This document shows positions 55,306 to 64,000 of a DNA stretch of 64,000 nucleotides, in pieces. The stretch comes from Sciscionella marina DSM 45152 (GTDB taxonomy: Bacteria > Actinomycetota > Actinomycetes > Mycobacteriales > Pseudonocardiaceae), in the NCBI RefSeq assembly GCF_000379465.1, contig NZ_KB905392.1:434001-498000 (forward strand), written 5' to 3'. Positions within the stretch are counted from its first letter, which is position 1. Each line of letters begins with the position of its first letter. The notes below the pieces were generated by a model. The model was not told where the DNA came from, searched no databases, and saw nothing but the letters and a program-made list of their open reading frames with translations. Both the position numbers and the translations under genes were made by a program.

Positions 55306-55671
55306 GTGGAACCCCGAAACGAGCAGCCGCGCGTTCTCCTGGACACGCGCGCGGAGGACCACGAACAGGGTGTCCGGTGGCGGCTCCAGGAAAGCGAGCG
55401 GGATCTGGACGCGAACATCATCGCGCTCGGGCCGCACGGCACCGTAGCCATGCACACCGGCGCCGAGGTCGACGTACTGCTGCACGTGCTCTCCGGATCC
55501 GGGCAGCTGGCCACCGAAGAGGAGAACATCGAGCTGTTCGCGGGCGCACTACTGTGGCTGCCCCGCTATTCTCGGCGCGCGTTCACCGCGGGTCCGGGCG
55601 GGCTGCGCTACCTCACCACACACCGGCACCGGCAGGCGCTGCACCTCGCGCCGCCGCCACCGGCGCGGTGA
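55306..55671 (+). CDS. Small cupin-like protein
   Basis: A 121-residue protein that looks like a single cupin barrel. LGPHGTVAMHTGAEVDVLLH matches cupin motif 1 only in part, VLSGSGQLATEEENIELFAG fits the turn, and GALLWLPRYSRRAF fits motif 2. The usual metal-binding histidines are mostly lacking, so catalysis is unlikely. The GTG start has AGGA about ten bases upstream. The function is unknown; small-molecule binding is a guess. Confidence 0.7.
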   Translation: MEPRNEQPRVLLDTRAEDHEQGVRWRLQESERDLDANIIALGPHGTVAMHTGAEVDVLLHVLSGSGQLATEEENIELFAGALLWLPRYSRRAFTAGPGGLRYLTTHRHRQALHLAPPPPAR

Positions 55672-55686
55672 CCGCGACCGTGCCCG

Positions 55687-56877
55687 TTAGCCGGGCAGCA
55701 ATGCCTCCAGCTGTCCGATCACCGCGGCCGGGCTGGGCATTCCGGCCATCTCCGTGGCGACCTCCCGCGCCCGTTCGGCGAACTCCGGCTCGCCGAGCAG
55801 TCGTCCGATCGCCGCCCGCGCCTCCTCCACGGTGACCGTTGCCGGGTCGTGCTGCAACCCGACACCGCGCTCGGTGACCCGGTCCGCGGACATCGGGTTG
55901 TCCGCGAACGAGGGCAGCACGAACTGCGGGACTCCGTAGGCCAGCGGCGCGGCCGTGGTACCCGATCCGCCGTGGTGCACGATCAGCGAGCACCGCGGCA
56001 GTATCGCGGAGAGCGGGAGGAACCCGGCGGAGTGCACATTGTCCGGGAGTTCACCGAGTTCGGCGAGATCCGCCGAGCCCGCGGCGAGGATCACCTCCAC
56101 GTCGAGACCGCCGAGTGCCTCGAGCACGACCGAGAGGTTGGAGACCCCGGCCATGATCGGCACCACGGTGCCGAGCGTGACGAGCACCCGCGGCCGTTTC
56201 GATTCGCCGAGCGCCCAGTCCGGGGCGACGACCCCGCCGTTGTAGGGCACGTACTGCATCGGCCACCACGGCCTGCCGTCCCGGTGATCCGGTTCCGCCA
56301 CGCTGATCCCGCCCATGCTCGGCGCGCGGAGATCGATGCGCGCCAAGGGTTCCGGCAGTCCCCCGGCGATGCCGTACTTCTCCCGCAACACCTCGTTGAT
56401 CGCCGTGTCGTTCAGCGTTCCCGAGCGCTCCCGGAAATCCTTGTCCCGCATCGACCAGGAGACCCGGTTGCCCGCCTCCAGCGCGGGCACCCCGAGCTTC
56501 GCGGCCACGTACGGACCCGCCATGTGATCCGAGGTGTACACCACCAGATCGGCGCCGAACTCCCGGCCGAATTCGATCGTCCTGCCCGTCATGGTCAGCG
56601 CGAAGAATCCGAACGGCGCTCCCGCCCCGGCCGCGGCCCGCAATTCTTCGGACATGTCTGGCGAATCGGGCTCCGCGACCATTTTGGTGAATTCCGCCCA
56701 GATATCTCGTCCGGGACAGGTATCGGCGACCGTGAGCCCGGCCTCGGCGAGCACCGGGGCCATCGGAGCCGCACTGACGAACAGCACCTCGTGACCGGCC
56801 GCCCGGGCCGCCCAGGCGAGCGGGACGATCGGCAGGGTGAGGCCATAACCGGGCATGGCGGTGAACAGAATACGCAT
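55687..56877 (-). CDS. UDP/TDP-sugar-type glycosyltransferase (GT1, MGT-like)
   Basis: A 396-residue GT-B fold enzyme. MRILFTAMPGYGLTLPIVPL opens the acceptor domain. The donor-binding C-terminal domain has PRVLVTLGTVVP and SLIVHHGGSGTTAAPLAYGV, then PQFVLPSFADN, the GT1 signature with the sugar-nucleotide-binding His and Asp/Asn. Such enzymes glycosylate macrolides, flavonoids or glycolipids in actinomycetes. The acceptor is unknown and no natural-product genes are adjacent. Confidence 0.92.
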   Translation of the reverse strand: MRILFTAMPGYGLTLPIVPLAWAARAAGHEVLFVSAAPMAPVLAEAGLTVADTCPGRDIWAEFTKMVAEPDSPDMSEELRAAAGAGAPFGFFALTMTGRTIEFGREFGADLVVYTSDHMAGPYVAAKLGVPALEAGNRVSWSMRDKDFRERSGTLNDTAINEVLREKYGIAGGLPEPLARIDLRAPSMGGISVAEPDHRDGRPWWPMQYVPYNGGVVAPDWALGESKRPRVLVTLGTVVPIMAGVSNLSVVLEALGGLDVEVILAAGSADLAELGELPDNVHSAGFLPLSAILPRCSLIVHHGGSGTTAAPLAYGVPQFVLPSFADNPMSADRVTERGVGLQHDPATVTVEEARAAIGRLLGEPEFAERAREVATEMAGMPSPAAVIGQLEALLPG

Positions 56878-56929
56878 GCGGCCAACCTAGCCGCGCGGCA
56901 AGAGCGCTGTCCAAAGCATTCCCGGCGGA

Positions 56930-57700
56930 CTAGGGCAATTCCAGCAGGGCGAGCGGAAGCCGCCCGCAGCGGTAGAGCGGGCCGCCCGCGCCGTTCTCCC
57001 ACAGCTGCACCACATCCGGGGAACGCACCAGGGAACCGGTCACCTGGCGGACCGAAGTGGACACGACCACCCTGCCGTGCGCGTTGACGAGCGCGATCCG
57101 CCCACCGAGGGAACGCAGCAGCGGCATCAGCACCCGCTCGAGCCCGCGCACGTACACATCCGAACCGACGACACCGACGAACTGGTCCCCGTCGTGCACC
57201 GGGAGCGTGAACGTGAGTGAGTACTCGTCGGTGCACAGATAATCCACGTAAGGCCCGGTCACGTGCCGTTGCCCGGTGCTGCGCGGCGTACTGAACCAGG
57301 GCTGGCGGGTGTAGTCGAGGAATTCCTCGCTCGTCGGGTCGAGGCTGACCTGGAGCCGCACCGGATCGTTGGGCACCTCGCCCTTCCACCATTCCAGCCA
57401 TCGGGGACGGTCGGCGAGCATGCCGACATCGGTGATGAACCCGCAGCCGACCACGAGTCCCCGTTCGGTGCCGAGCATGCCGATGATCTGGCCGCGCAGG
57501 GCCTCCAGATCGGCAACCCCGGGGAAGGCCCCGGTGCCGGCGCGCTCGGCATAGACCTGTTCGACGCTGGTGCGCAGCGTGCCGAGCGCGGCGAAGATGC
57601 GCTCCAGCATCGCCGTCACCTCATCCGCGACGCTGGTTACGGTCAACGTTGGCATCTGTAACACCGGTGCTCCAGGTGGTAATCGCTCCGACGAAGGCAC
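56930..57700 (-). CDS. Soluble Cache/PDC-domain protein in the putrescine regulator operon
   Basis: A 256-residue protein built around a double-Cache ligand-binding fold. FLDYTRQPWFSTPRSTGQRH, then VTGPYVDYLCTDEYSLTFTL and PVHDGDQFVGVVGSDVYVRG, are classical Cache blocks. It has no signal peptide and no transmembrane helix, so this normally extracytoplasmic sensor seems cytosolic. The GTG lies one base after the GntR gene stop; an ATG at 57655 is the alternative start. Context suggests it binds a polyamine or derivative and modulates the GntR regulator, which is inference. Confidence 0.8.
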   Translation of the reverse strand: MPSSERLPPGAPVLQMPTLTVTSVADEVTAMLERIFAALGTLRTSVEQVYAERAGTGAFPGVADLEALRGQIIGMLGTERGLVVGCGFITDVGMLADRPRWLEWWKGEVPNDPVRLQVSLDPTSEEFLDYTRQPWFSTPRSTGQRHVTGPYVDYLCTDEYSLTFTLPVHDGDQFVGVVGSDVYVRGLERVLMPLLRSLGGRIALVNAHGRVVVSTSVRQVTGSLVRSPDVVQLWENGAGGPLYRCGRLPLALLELP

Positions 57701-57701
57701 C

Positions 57702-58433
57702 CTACGTCGTGCAGAGCCGCATGTGTAGTTCCGCGAGCTGTTCGATCGCCTCGAGTACGTGTTTCTCGGTCAGCTCCCGCGCCCGCGGGCCATCCGCATC
57801 GGCGATCGCCGCGGCGATCGCCGTGTGTGCCTCGCGTGCCGTGCGCAGCGCCCCCTGTTCGCTCGTCGGCAGCCACAGCAGCGCGCCGAACTCCCCCTGG
57901 AGCCGCACCTCCAGCTGGGTCAGCCGGGGCGACTGCCCCGAGGCGGCCACCTCGAGGTGAAAGGCCCGCTCCGCCCGCTGGACGCCCGATTCTCCGGAGC
58001 CGAGCTCATCGACGCTGGTACCGATCCTGGCGATGTCCTCGGCGGAGGCCCGCTCGGCGGCCAGCCGCGCCGCGGTGCCCGCGATGGCCGAGTACTCGTC
58101 CCCGATATCGCGGATCTCGGCCAGGGTCATCTCGCGCAGCCGCGCCCGCACGGTGGCCTTGGCCCGGTCCGCCGGGGTGCGCACGAAGCTGCCCCCGCCC
58201 CGGCCGCGCCGCGTCTCGACGAGCTCCTGCTGCCGCAGCGCCGTCAAGGCCTCGCGAATCGTCACCGTCGACACGCCGAACCTCGCGGCCAGCTCCGACT
58301 CGCTCGGTAACTGCTCCCCGTCCTCGAGCAGCCCGAGGCTGATCGCATCGGTCAGCCGTTTGGCCACCGTTTCGGCTCTACCCCGCTGTTCGAGCGGTGC
58401 GAACACCGCCGAACGCGCCGCGCTCTCCGTCAT
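57702..58433 (-). CDS. GntR/FadR (FCD) family transcriptional regulator
   Basis: A 243-residue regulator. The winged helix is LLEDGEQLPSESELAARFGV, then STVTIREALTALRQQELVET near residues 35-75, followed by the glycine-rich RGRGGGSFV wing. The FCD effector domain follows from about residue 100, with AFHLEVAASGQSPRL and a late EAHTAIAAAIADADGPRARE carrying probable metal histidines. The ATG at 58433 is preferred over a GTG five codons upstream. It is divergent from the aminobutyraldehyde dehydrogenase operon, its likely target. Confidence 0.93.
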   Translation of the reverse strand: MTESAARSAVFAPLEQRGRAETVAKRLTDAISLGLLEDGEQLPSESELAARFGVSTVTIREALTALRQQELVETRRGRGGGSFVRTPADRAKATVRARLREMTLAEIRDIGDEYSAIAGTAARLAAERASAEDIARIGTSVDELGSGESGVQRAERAFHLEVAASGQSPRLTQLEVRLQGEFGALLWLPTSEQGALRTAREAHTAIAAAIADADGPRARELTEKHVLEAIEQLAELHMRLCTT

Positions 58434-58591
58434 CAAGGCACCCGTCACTCGATCCACCGCACCCGAACCTAGAGCACATCTGGATGTCGTGCCGGCGCCT
58501 CGCGGCGTAGTCCTCCTCTCGCCGGGCTTTCGACGTTGCAGCGCCGCTGCGCTGTCGTCGTCCGCATCGCGCAGCATTCCCTCGGACAGCG

Positions 58592-58609
58592 GGTGTCCCG
58601 CAGGACACC
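58592..58609. promoter_or_regulatory. 7-bp perfect inverted repeat in the putrescine intergenic region
   Basis: GGTGTCC and GGACACC flank a 4-base loop in the 319-bp gap between the divergent gntR and dehydrogenase genes. It could be a protein site or a hairpin in an unusually long gntR leader. No open frame in the gap has gene character. Confidence 0.35.
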
Positions 58610-58650
58610 GTGGCTCCCGCTCGCGACGGACGAGAGTCCTCAGACGCACT

Positions 58651-58720
58651 CTGCCGAGAATTCTGCCCGAAACTCTTGAACTTTGACATATGATCTCATA
58701 GGTTTTAACACTCTCGGCAG
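58651..58720 (+). promoter_or_regulatory. Putrescine operon promoter with nested operators
   Basis: TTGACA at 58683-58688 and a weak -10 (TAACAC at 58706) lie 17 bp apart. The palindrome TATGA-TC-TCATA (58689-58700) fills the spacer, where a bound GntR dimer would block polymerase. Outside them, CTGCCGAGA (58651-58659) and TCTCGGCAG (58712-58720) form a second, perfect 9-bp inverted pair that brackets the promoter. GGGAG precedes the GTG of the dehydrogenase. Confidence 0.6.
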
Positions 58721-58752
58721 GTGGCCGACTACAGACGAGCAAGGGAGCTCTC

Positions 58753-60177
58753 GTGCGGCAGCTCAACAACTTCGTGTACGGCGAGGCGAGGCAGGCGCGT
58801 TCGGGCAGGTGCACCGAGCTGATCGATCCGGTGCACGAAGGTGTGAACGCCACCGCCCCGCTCTCCGGGCCAGAGGATGTCGCGGACGCCGCCGACGCCG
58901 CCGGAGCCGCGTTCGAGTCCTGGGCGGCGACCACTCCGGCCGAGCGTCAGCTGGCGCTGCTGCGGCTCGCCGAGGCCATCGAGTCCCGGGCCGAAGAGAT
59001 CATCCGCGTCGAGTCGGAGAACACCGGCAAACCGCTCGCGCTCATCCGGTCCGAGGAGATCCCGATGATGCTCGAGCAGCTGCGGTTCTTCGCCGGAGCA
59101 GCGCGCCTGCTCGAGGGCAAGGCGGCCGCGGAATACCTCGCCGGGCACACCTCCTTCGTCCGCCGCGAGCCGATCGGGGTGTGCGCGCAGATCACCCCGT
59201 GGAACTACCCGCTGCTGATGGCGATCTGGAAGGTCGCGCCCGCACTGGCCACGGGCAACACCGTGGTGCTCAAACCCGCCGAGACGACCCCGGCGAGCAC
59301 GCTGCTGCTTGCCGAACTCGCCGCCGAACACCTCCCGCCCGGGGTGCTCAACGTGGTGTGCGGGGACCGGGAGACCGGCCGCGCGCTCGCCGAACACCCG
59401 CTCCCGGCAATGGTCTCGATCACCGGATCGGTGCGCGCGGGCATGGAGGTGGCGCGCACGGCTGCGGAGGATCTCAAGCGGGTGCATCTGGAACTGGGCG
59501 GGAAGGCCCCGGTGCTGGTGTTCGACGACGCCGATCCGGCCAAGGCCGCGGCCGGGATCGCCGAGGCCGGGTTCTTCAACGCCGGCCAGGACTGCACCGC
59601 GGCCACCCGGATCCTGGTGCAGTCCGGCATCTACGAGGAATTCCTCGCCGCACTGACCGAACAGGCGGGGGTGACCCGCACCGGGAACCCGGACGAGGAC
59701 GTGTTCTACGGGCCGCTCAACAATGCGGCGCAGTTCGCCAGGGTCGCCGGTTTCGTCGACCGGCTACCCGACCACGCCAGGGTGCACACCGGCGGCGGCC
59801 GTGTCGGCAGCCAAGGGTTTTTCTACGCGCCGACGGTGATCTCGGGTGTCCGGCAGGAGGACGAGATCGTGCGCGAGGAGGTGTTCGGCCCGGTGCTGAC
59901 CGTGCAGCGGTTCGACACCGAGGCCGAGGCGCTGCGGCTGGCCAACGACGTCGAGTACGCGCTCGCCTCGAGCGTGTGGACCCACGATCACGGCACCGCC
60001 ATGCGGGCGGCGAGACGACTGGATTTCGGGACGGTGTGGATCAACGCGCACATCCCGCTCGTCGGGGAGATGCCGCACGGCGGATTCAAGCATTCCGGCT
60101 ATGGCAAGGATCTCTCCGCGTACGGGCTCGAGGACTACACCCGTATCAAGCACGTGATGAGCAACATCGAGGAATGA
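58753..60177 (+). CDS. Gamma-aminobutyraldehyde dehydrogenase
   Basis: It oxidises 4-aminobutanal, the product of putrescine deamination, to GABA. The protein is 474 residues. [20 protein letters not shown] binds [19 protein letters not shown] and [17 protein letters not shown] (catalytic Glu) follow, and [14 protein letters not shown] carries the nucleophile Cys near residue 281. The [13 protein letters not shown] pattern is characteristic of the PatD/PuuC-like aminobutyraldehyde group. The polyamine transporter genes follow in the same direction after 13 bp, which supports the substrate. Confidence 0.9.
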   Translation: MRQLNNFVYGEARQARSGRCTELIDPVHEGVNATAPLSGPEDVADAADAAGAAFESWAATTPAERQLALLRLAEAIESRAEEIIRVESENTGKPLALIRSEEIPMMLEQLRFFAGAARLLEGKAAAEYLAGHTSFVRREPIGVCAQITPWNYPLLMAIWKVAPALATGNTVVLKPAETTPASTLLLAELAAEHLPPGVLNVVCGDRETGRALAEHPLPAMVSITGSVRAGMEVARTAAEDLKRVHLELGGKAPVLVFDDADPAKAAAGIAEAGFFNAGQDCTAATRILVQSGIYEEFLAALTEQAGVTRTGNPDEDVFYGPLNNAAQFARVAGFVDRLPDHARVHTGGGRVGSQGFFYAPTVISGVRQEDEIVREEVFGPVLTVQRFDTEAEALRLANDVEYALASSVWTHDHGTAMRAARRLDFGTVWINAHIPLVGEMPHGGFKHSGYGKDLSAYGLEDYTRIKHVMSNIEE

Positions 60178-60190
60178 AGGGCAGGCGTCG

Positions 60191-61297
60191 ATGTCCGTGG
60201 CGGCGGAAACGCAAACCATTGCAGCACAACGAGAAGAACGCCCTCCGGCTATCCGGCTGCACGGGCTGCGCAAATCCTTCGGGACCGCGCGGGCCGTGGC
60301 CGGGGTGGATATGGACATCGCCGACGGGGAGTTCTTCGCCATGCTCGGCCCATCGGGTTCGGGCAAGACCACGATCCTGCGCATGATCGCGGGGTTCGAA
60401 CAGCCCAGCGGCGGCACGATCACCCTGGATGGCAAGGATGTCACCGGGCTCGCCCCGTTCCAGCGGGATGTGCACACGGTCTTCCAGGATTACGCGCTCT
60501 TCCCGCACATGACCGTGCTGGAGAACATCGCCTACGGGCTGCGGGTGCGCCGGGTCCCCAAGGACGAACGCCTCGGCCGCGCGCGGGAAGCGCTGGACAC
60601 CGTCCGGCTCGGGGACTACGCGGACCGCAAACCGAATCAGCTCTCCGGAGGGCAGCGCCAGCGCATCGCACTGGCCCGCGCGCTCGTCAACCGCCCCAAG
60701 GTATTGCTGCTGGACGAACCGCTCGGCGCGCTGGATCTCAAGCTGCGCACCGCGATGCAGCTGGAACTCAAACAGTTGCAGCGCGAGGTCGGGATCACCT
60801 TCGTGTTCGTCACCCACGATCAGGAGGAAGCGCTGACCATGAGCGACCGGATCGCGGTGATCAACGAGGGGAACATCGAGCAGATCGGCGGCCCCGCGGA
60901 GATCTACGAGGCGCCGAGGACCGCGTTCGTCGCCGGTTTCGTCGGTACCTCGAATCTGCTCGAACCGGCCGCCGCCGAACAGATCGTCGGCGAGCGCGCC
61001 ACTTTCAGCGTCCGGCCGGAGAAGATCCGGCTCCACACCGAGCTCGCGACCCCGGCCGCGCCGGACGAGTTCACCGCACCGGGTGTGCTGCGCGAGGTCG
61101 TGTTCACCGGCCCCTCGACCAGATACGTGGTCGAGCTGGACGCCGGCGGCACGCTCTCGGTGCTCCGGCAGAACGACGGCGCCACGAACGCCGAACCGCG
61201 GCGGGCAAACCAGAAAGTCCGCCTGAGCTGGGCGTGCGAACACAACTTCCGGATCGCCAGCTCCACCACGAATGAGTCAACAACCGGAGGAAAATGA
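60191..61297 (+). CDS. Polyamine ABC transporter ATP-binding protein (PotA/YdcT type)
   Basis: A 368-residue ATPase. Walker A is GPSGSGKTT near residues 57-65, the Q-loop is [13 protein letters not shown], the signature is [15 protein letters not shown], Walker B is [12 protein letters not shown] and the switch is [15 protein letters not shown]. The C-terminal TOBE domain starts near residue 285 ([10 protein letters not shown]). It drives uptake of putrescine or spermidine. The stop overlaps the binding-protein start (ATGATG). Confidence 0.95.
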   Translation: MSVAAETQTIAAQREERPPAIRLHGLRKSFGTARAVAGVDMDIADGEFFAMLGPSGSGKTTILRMIAGFEQPSGGTITLDGKDVTGLAPFQRDVHTVFQDYALFPHMTVLENIAYGLRVRRVPKDERLGRAREALDTVRLGDYADRKPNQLSGGQRQRIALARALVNRPKVLLLDEPLGALDLKLRTAMQLELKQLQREVGITFVFVTHDQEEALTMSDRIAVINEGNIEQIGGPAEIYEAPRTAFVAGFVGTSNLLEPAAAEQIVGERATFSVRPEKIRLHTELATPAAPDEFTAPGVLREVVFTGPSTRYVVELDAGGTLSVLRQNDGATNAEPRRANQKVRLSWACEHNFRIASSTTNESTTGGK

Positions 61298-62502
61298 TGC
61301 GCAAACCAGGAAAGTTCGGCGCCGTTGTCGGCCTCCTCTCCCTCGGGGTCGCCCTGACCGCCTGTGGGACGAGCGGAAACGCCGGGGAAAGCAAGGGCGG
61401 CAACGGTCTCAATCCACCCAAAATCGAGGCCATGAAACAACTCGGCGCGGGTGAAGGACAGGTGAACGTGCTCGCCTGGCCCGGATACGCGGAGAACGGC
61501 TCCAATGATCCCAAGATCAACTGGGTCGGCCCGTTCGAGAAGGAGACCGGCTGCCAGGTCAACGTGAAGACCTTCGGCACCTCGGACGAGGCGGTCAATC
61601 TGCTCAAGTCCGGACAGTACGACGTGGTCTCCGCGTCCGGGGACGCCTCCCTGCGGCTGATCGCCTCCGGGGATGTGGAGCCGATCAACACCAAGCTGGT
61701 GCCCAACTACGCCGATATCCAGCCGTTCCTGAAGAACCGCGCCTGGAACAGCGTCAAGGGCACCTCCTACGGGGTCCCGCACGGCTGGGGCGCCAATATG
61801 CTCACCTACCGCACGGACAAGGTGAAGCCCGCACCCGATTCCTGGGATGTGATGTTCGGCGAGAATTCCCCCTACAAGGGCAAGATCGAAGGCTACGACT
61901 CCCCCATCCACATCGCGGACGCGGCGCTCTATCTCAAGGCGCACAAACCGGAACTGGGCATCAAGAACCCGTACGCCCTGGATGACAAGCAGTTCAACGC
62001 GGCCGTCGATCTGCTCAAGAAACAGCGGCCGAACGTCTCCGAGTACTGGTCGGACTACCTCAAGGAGGTGCAGTCCTTCTCCAGCGGCAACGCCCATGTC
62101 GGCACCGCATGGCAGGTCATGGTGAACACCGCGAAGAAGAACGGGGCGCCGATCGCGGACGTGCTGCCGAAGGAAGGGGCAACCGGCTGGTCGGACACCT
62201 GGATGCTGTCCAGCAAGTCCAAGCACAAGAACTGCTCCTACAAGTGGATGAACTACATCACCGGGCCGCAGGTGCAGGCTCAGGTCGCCGACTACTTCGG
62301 TGAGGCCCCGGCCAACGCGAAGGCCTGCGATGTCGCCGAGGACAAGACGGTCTGCGACACCTACCACGCCAAGGACGCCGATTTCGCGAACAAGATCCAG
62401 TACTGGACGACCCCGATCGAGCAGTGCCTCGACGGGCGCACGGACGTCAAGTGCAAGGACTACAGCGACTGGACCAAGGCCTGGACCGAGATCAAGGGCT
62501 GA
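61294..62502 (+). CDS. Polyamine-binding lipoprotein (PotD/YdcS type)
   Basis: A 402-residue binding protein. The signal [18 protein letters not shown] ends in a lipobox cysteine near residue 25. The mature domain has [33 protein letters not shown] and [19 protein letters not shown], typical of spermidine/putrescine-binding proteins. Several Trp and Tyr residues suit amine stacking. GGAGGAAA precedes the ATG; a second ATG follows at once. A strong hairpin lies 13 bp after the stop. Confidence 0.94.
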   Translation: MMRKPGKFGAVVGLLSLGVALTACGTSGNAGESKGGNGLNPPKIEAMKQLGAGEGQVNVLAWPGYAENGSNDPKINWVGPFEKETGCQVNVKTFGTSDEAVNLLKSGQYDVVSASGDASLRLIASGDVEPINTKLVPNYADIQPFLKNRAWNSVKGTSYGVPHGWGANMLTYRTDKVKPAPDSWDVMFGENSPYKGKIEGYDSPIHIADAALYLKAHKPELGIKNPYALDDKQFNAAVDLLKKQRPNVSEYWSDYLKEVQSFSSGNAHVGTAWQVMVNTAKKNGAPIADVLPKEGATGWSDTWMLSSKSKHKNCSYKWMNYITGPQVQAQVADYFGEAPANAKACDVAEDKTVCDTYHAKDADFANKIQYWTTPIEQCLDGRTDVKCKDYSDWTKAWTEIKG

Positions 62503-62514
62503 CTGAAGAGGGAG

Positions 62515-62544
62515 GGGGTGGGGCGGTCGAGGCCGCCCCACCCC
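62515..62544 (+). terminator. 12-bp GC hairpin inside the polyamine transport operon
   Basis: GGGGTGGGGCGG and CCGCCCCACCCC flank a 6-base loop. It is 13 bp beyond the binding-protein stop and 94 bp before the permease start. It has no T-tract. It may act as a partial terminator or protect the upstream mRNA, so that the binding protein is made in excess over the permeases. A smaller stem (62595-62610) follows in the same gap. Confidence 0.6.
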
Positions 62545-62637
62545 GATCAGACCGATGACCCTGCTGCCCCGACGCGGCCTTGCCTGCGCTCCTCGGGCCG
62601 CAGGCGGCCCTGCGATGCTCGGAAAGGACCGCCTCAC

Positions 62638-63531
62638 ATGACTACGAACACCGCACAGCGCACCCGATTCTCCGACCGGCTCTCCAGCTTCGGCTACGCA
62701 CGGCCCCGGCTTCGCCTCGCCGGGCTGCTGTCGCTGCCCATGCTCTGGCTCGGCCTCGCCTATCTGGCCGCGCTCGCCGCCCTGTTCGTCTCCGCGTTCT
62801 GGACGACCGACAGCTTCACCGGGGAGACCGTCCGCGACTGGAACGTGGACAACTTCGTCAGCCTGTTCTCCGACGGGGTCTATCGCTCGATCACCTTTCG
62901 CACGCTCGGCGTCGCCGTCGGGGTGACCCTCATCGACGCGCTGATCGCCTTCCCCATGGCCTACTACATGGCGCGCTACGCATCCGTTCGCGCGCAACGG
63001 ATACTGGTGATCGCGATCCTCACCCCACTGTGGGCGAGCTATCTGGTGAAGGCCTACGCGTGGCGCACCATGCTGGCGCCGAACGGGCTCATCGGCTGGC
63101 TGCTGCACCCGTTCGGATTGGACAGTCCCGGTTACGGCGTGACGGCCACCCTGATCACGCTTTCCTACCTGTGGCTGCCGTACATGATCCTTCCGGTGTA
63201 CGCCGGGCTCGGGCAGCTGCCACAGTCCCTGATCGAGGCGTCCACGGATCTCGGCGCGCGGGGCTGGCGCACCTTCCGTTCGGTGATCTTCCCAATGGTG
63301 TTCCCCTCGGTGATCGCCGGTTCGATCTTCACCTTCTCGCTGTCCCTCGGGGACTACATCGCGGTGCAGATCGTCGGCGGGACCTCGCAGATGCTCGGCA
63401 ACGTCGTCTACTCCAATGTCGGTGCCGCGAACAATCTTCCGTTCGCCGCGACCGTGGCCACCATCCCCGTGGTGATCATCCTGCTCTACCTGTTCGCCGT
63501 GCGCCGCACCGGTGCGCTCGACAATCTGTGA
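62638..63531 (+). CDS. Polyamine ABC transporter permease (PotB/YdcU type)
   Basis: A 298-residue inner-membrane subunit with six predicted helices. FPMAYYMARYAS and LTPLWASYLVKAYAWRTML near the middle are family blocks. The EAA loop reads IEASTDLGARGWRTFRSVIF, with the conserved glycine, and contacts the ATPase. AAGGA lies about ten bases before the ATG. It pairs with the second permease gene starting 7 bp later. Confidence 0.94.
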   Translation: MTTNTAQRTRFSDRLSSFGYARPRLRLAGLLSLPMLWLGLAYLAALAALFVSAFWTTDSFTGETVRDWNVDNFVSLFSDGVYRSITFRTLGVAVGVTLIDALIAFPMAYYMARYASVRAQRILVIAILTPLWASYLVKAYAWRTMLAPNGLIGWLLHPFGLDSPGYGVTATLITLSYLWLPYMILPVYAGLGQLPQSLIEASTDLGARGWRTFRSVIFPMVFPSVIAGSIFTFSLSLGDYIAVQIVGGTSQMLGNVVYSNVGAANNLPFAATVATIPVVIILLYLFAVRRTGALDNL

Positions 63532-63538
63532 GACAACC

Positions 63539-64000
63539 ATGACCCGATCCCGTACCTCGCGGAACCTGCTTCTGCTCGCCCTGATCGCCGGGCTGGTGGT
63601 GATCTATTTCCCGCTGCTAGTCGTGGTGCTCAACTCGTTCAACGCCGACACGACCTTCGGCTGGCCCCCGGTGCGGTTCACCCTCGACTGGTGGGGCCAC
63701 GCCGCAGGCAACTCCGGCGCCATCGACGCGCTGGTGACCAGTGTCGAGGTGGGACTGATCGCCACGGTCATCTCCCTGCTGCTGGGCACGATGGCCGCGT
63801 TCGCGCTGCAGCGTTACACATTCTTCGGCAGGGACACGGTTTCCCTGCTGCTGATCCTGCCGATCGCGCTGCCCGGCATCGTCACCGGAATCGCGCTGAA
63901 CAACGCCTTCCGCACGATGCTCGGGGTCCAGCTCGGCTTTTTCACCGTGGTGGTCGCGCATTCCACGTTCTGCATCGTCACCGCCTTCAACAACATCCTC
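63539..64000 (+). CDS. Polyamine ABC transporter permease (PotC/YdcV type), 3' end outside window
   Basis: The first 154 codons are visible. VIYFPLLVVVLNSFNADTTF near residue 22 is the typical first helix of PotC-type permeases, and RFTLDWWGHA, ALVTSVEVGLIATVISLLLG and LLILPIALPGIVTGIAL follow. The EAA loop is beyond the window edge. It completes a PotABCD-type importer with the preceding genes. Confidence 0.93.
   Translation, partial: MTRSRTSRNLLLLALIAGLVVIYFPLLVVVLNSFNADTTFGWPPVRFTLDWWGHAAGNSGAIDALVTSVEVGLIATVISLLLGTMAAFALQRYTFFGRDTVSLLLILPIALPGIVTGIALNNAFRTMLGVQLGFFTVVVAHSTFCIVTAFNNIL

Noticed and set aside
60904-63540. 878-codon minus-strand open frame across the polyamine transporter genes
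   Set aside because: It spans several intact plus-strand genes and a hairpin, with no family motif. It is an antisense artefact of codon bias.

Overview
The window is 64 kb of high-GC actinobacterial chromosome. GTG starts, ATGA/GTGA gene overlaps, a bifunctional PriA in place of TrpF, NrtR beside nadABC, and DUF5753 and LuxR/LAL-type regulators point to the Pseudonocardiales. The genus cannot be fixed by reading alone. From memory, the gene order is a rearranged version of the Mycobacterium tuberculosis Rv1547-Rv1618 block: dnaE1, bioD, DUF2567, nrtR, nadABC, hisDCB, hisH, priA, hisF, hisI, trpE, trpC, trpB, trpA, pyk, tesB.

Layout. 1-9.7 kb: an acyl-CoA racemase/acyl-CoA dehydrogenase pair with a divergent TetR gene, a large LuxR/LAL regulator, an XRE/DUF5753 regulator, tesB and pyk. 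9.7-15.3 kb: an accessory stretch where lgt would be expected, with DUF2461, DUF4037, cutA, a cobalamin/siderophore-type ABC importer and a vapBC module whose toxin gene is frameshifted. 15.2-20.5 kb: the trp operon (trpE, a membrane protein, trpC, trpB, trpA). Its trpC and trpA starts are preceded by a 74-bp repeat that acts as a mini-ORF linker. 21.2-33 kb: the his genes in three blocks, separated by a LysR/MFS pair and by a split transketolase with divergent SoxR plus two secreted-domain proteins. 33-38.6 kb: a class V aminotransferase, an orphan peptide-binding lipoprotein and a large helicase-associated/WYL-like protein. 38.6-45.5 kb: nadCBA with divergent nrtR and a clear operator, then a DUF2567 protein, bioD and a P450. 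45.6-50.4 kb: a damaged PPOX-family gene, a YceI protein and dnaE. 50.4-54.8 kb: repeats, an orphan polysaccharide-type ABC permease, and a TetR gene with a striking double-palindrome operator facing a three-gene operon in advanced decay. 54.8-57 kb: a membrane protein, a small cupin-like protein and a glycosyltransferase. 57-64 kb: a putrescine/polyamine uptake and oxidation locus (GntR/FCD regulator, soluble Cache protein, aminobutyraldehyde dehydrogenase, PotABCD-type transporter) that runs off the right edge.

The core consists of three amino-acid and cofactor pathways (His, Trp, NAD) with tight translational coupling. PriA links the his and trp blocks because it can serve both. Accessory genes have entered between these blocks, and several show decay. 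The most unusual signals are the mini-ORF linker repeats of the trp operon, the SoxR-type promoter in front of a leaderless split transketolase, the intact TetR and operator guarding dead genes, and the PPOX gene kept open by two compensating frameshifts.
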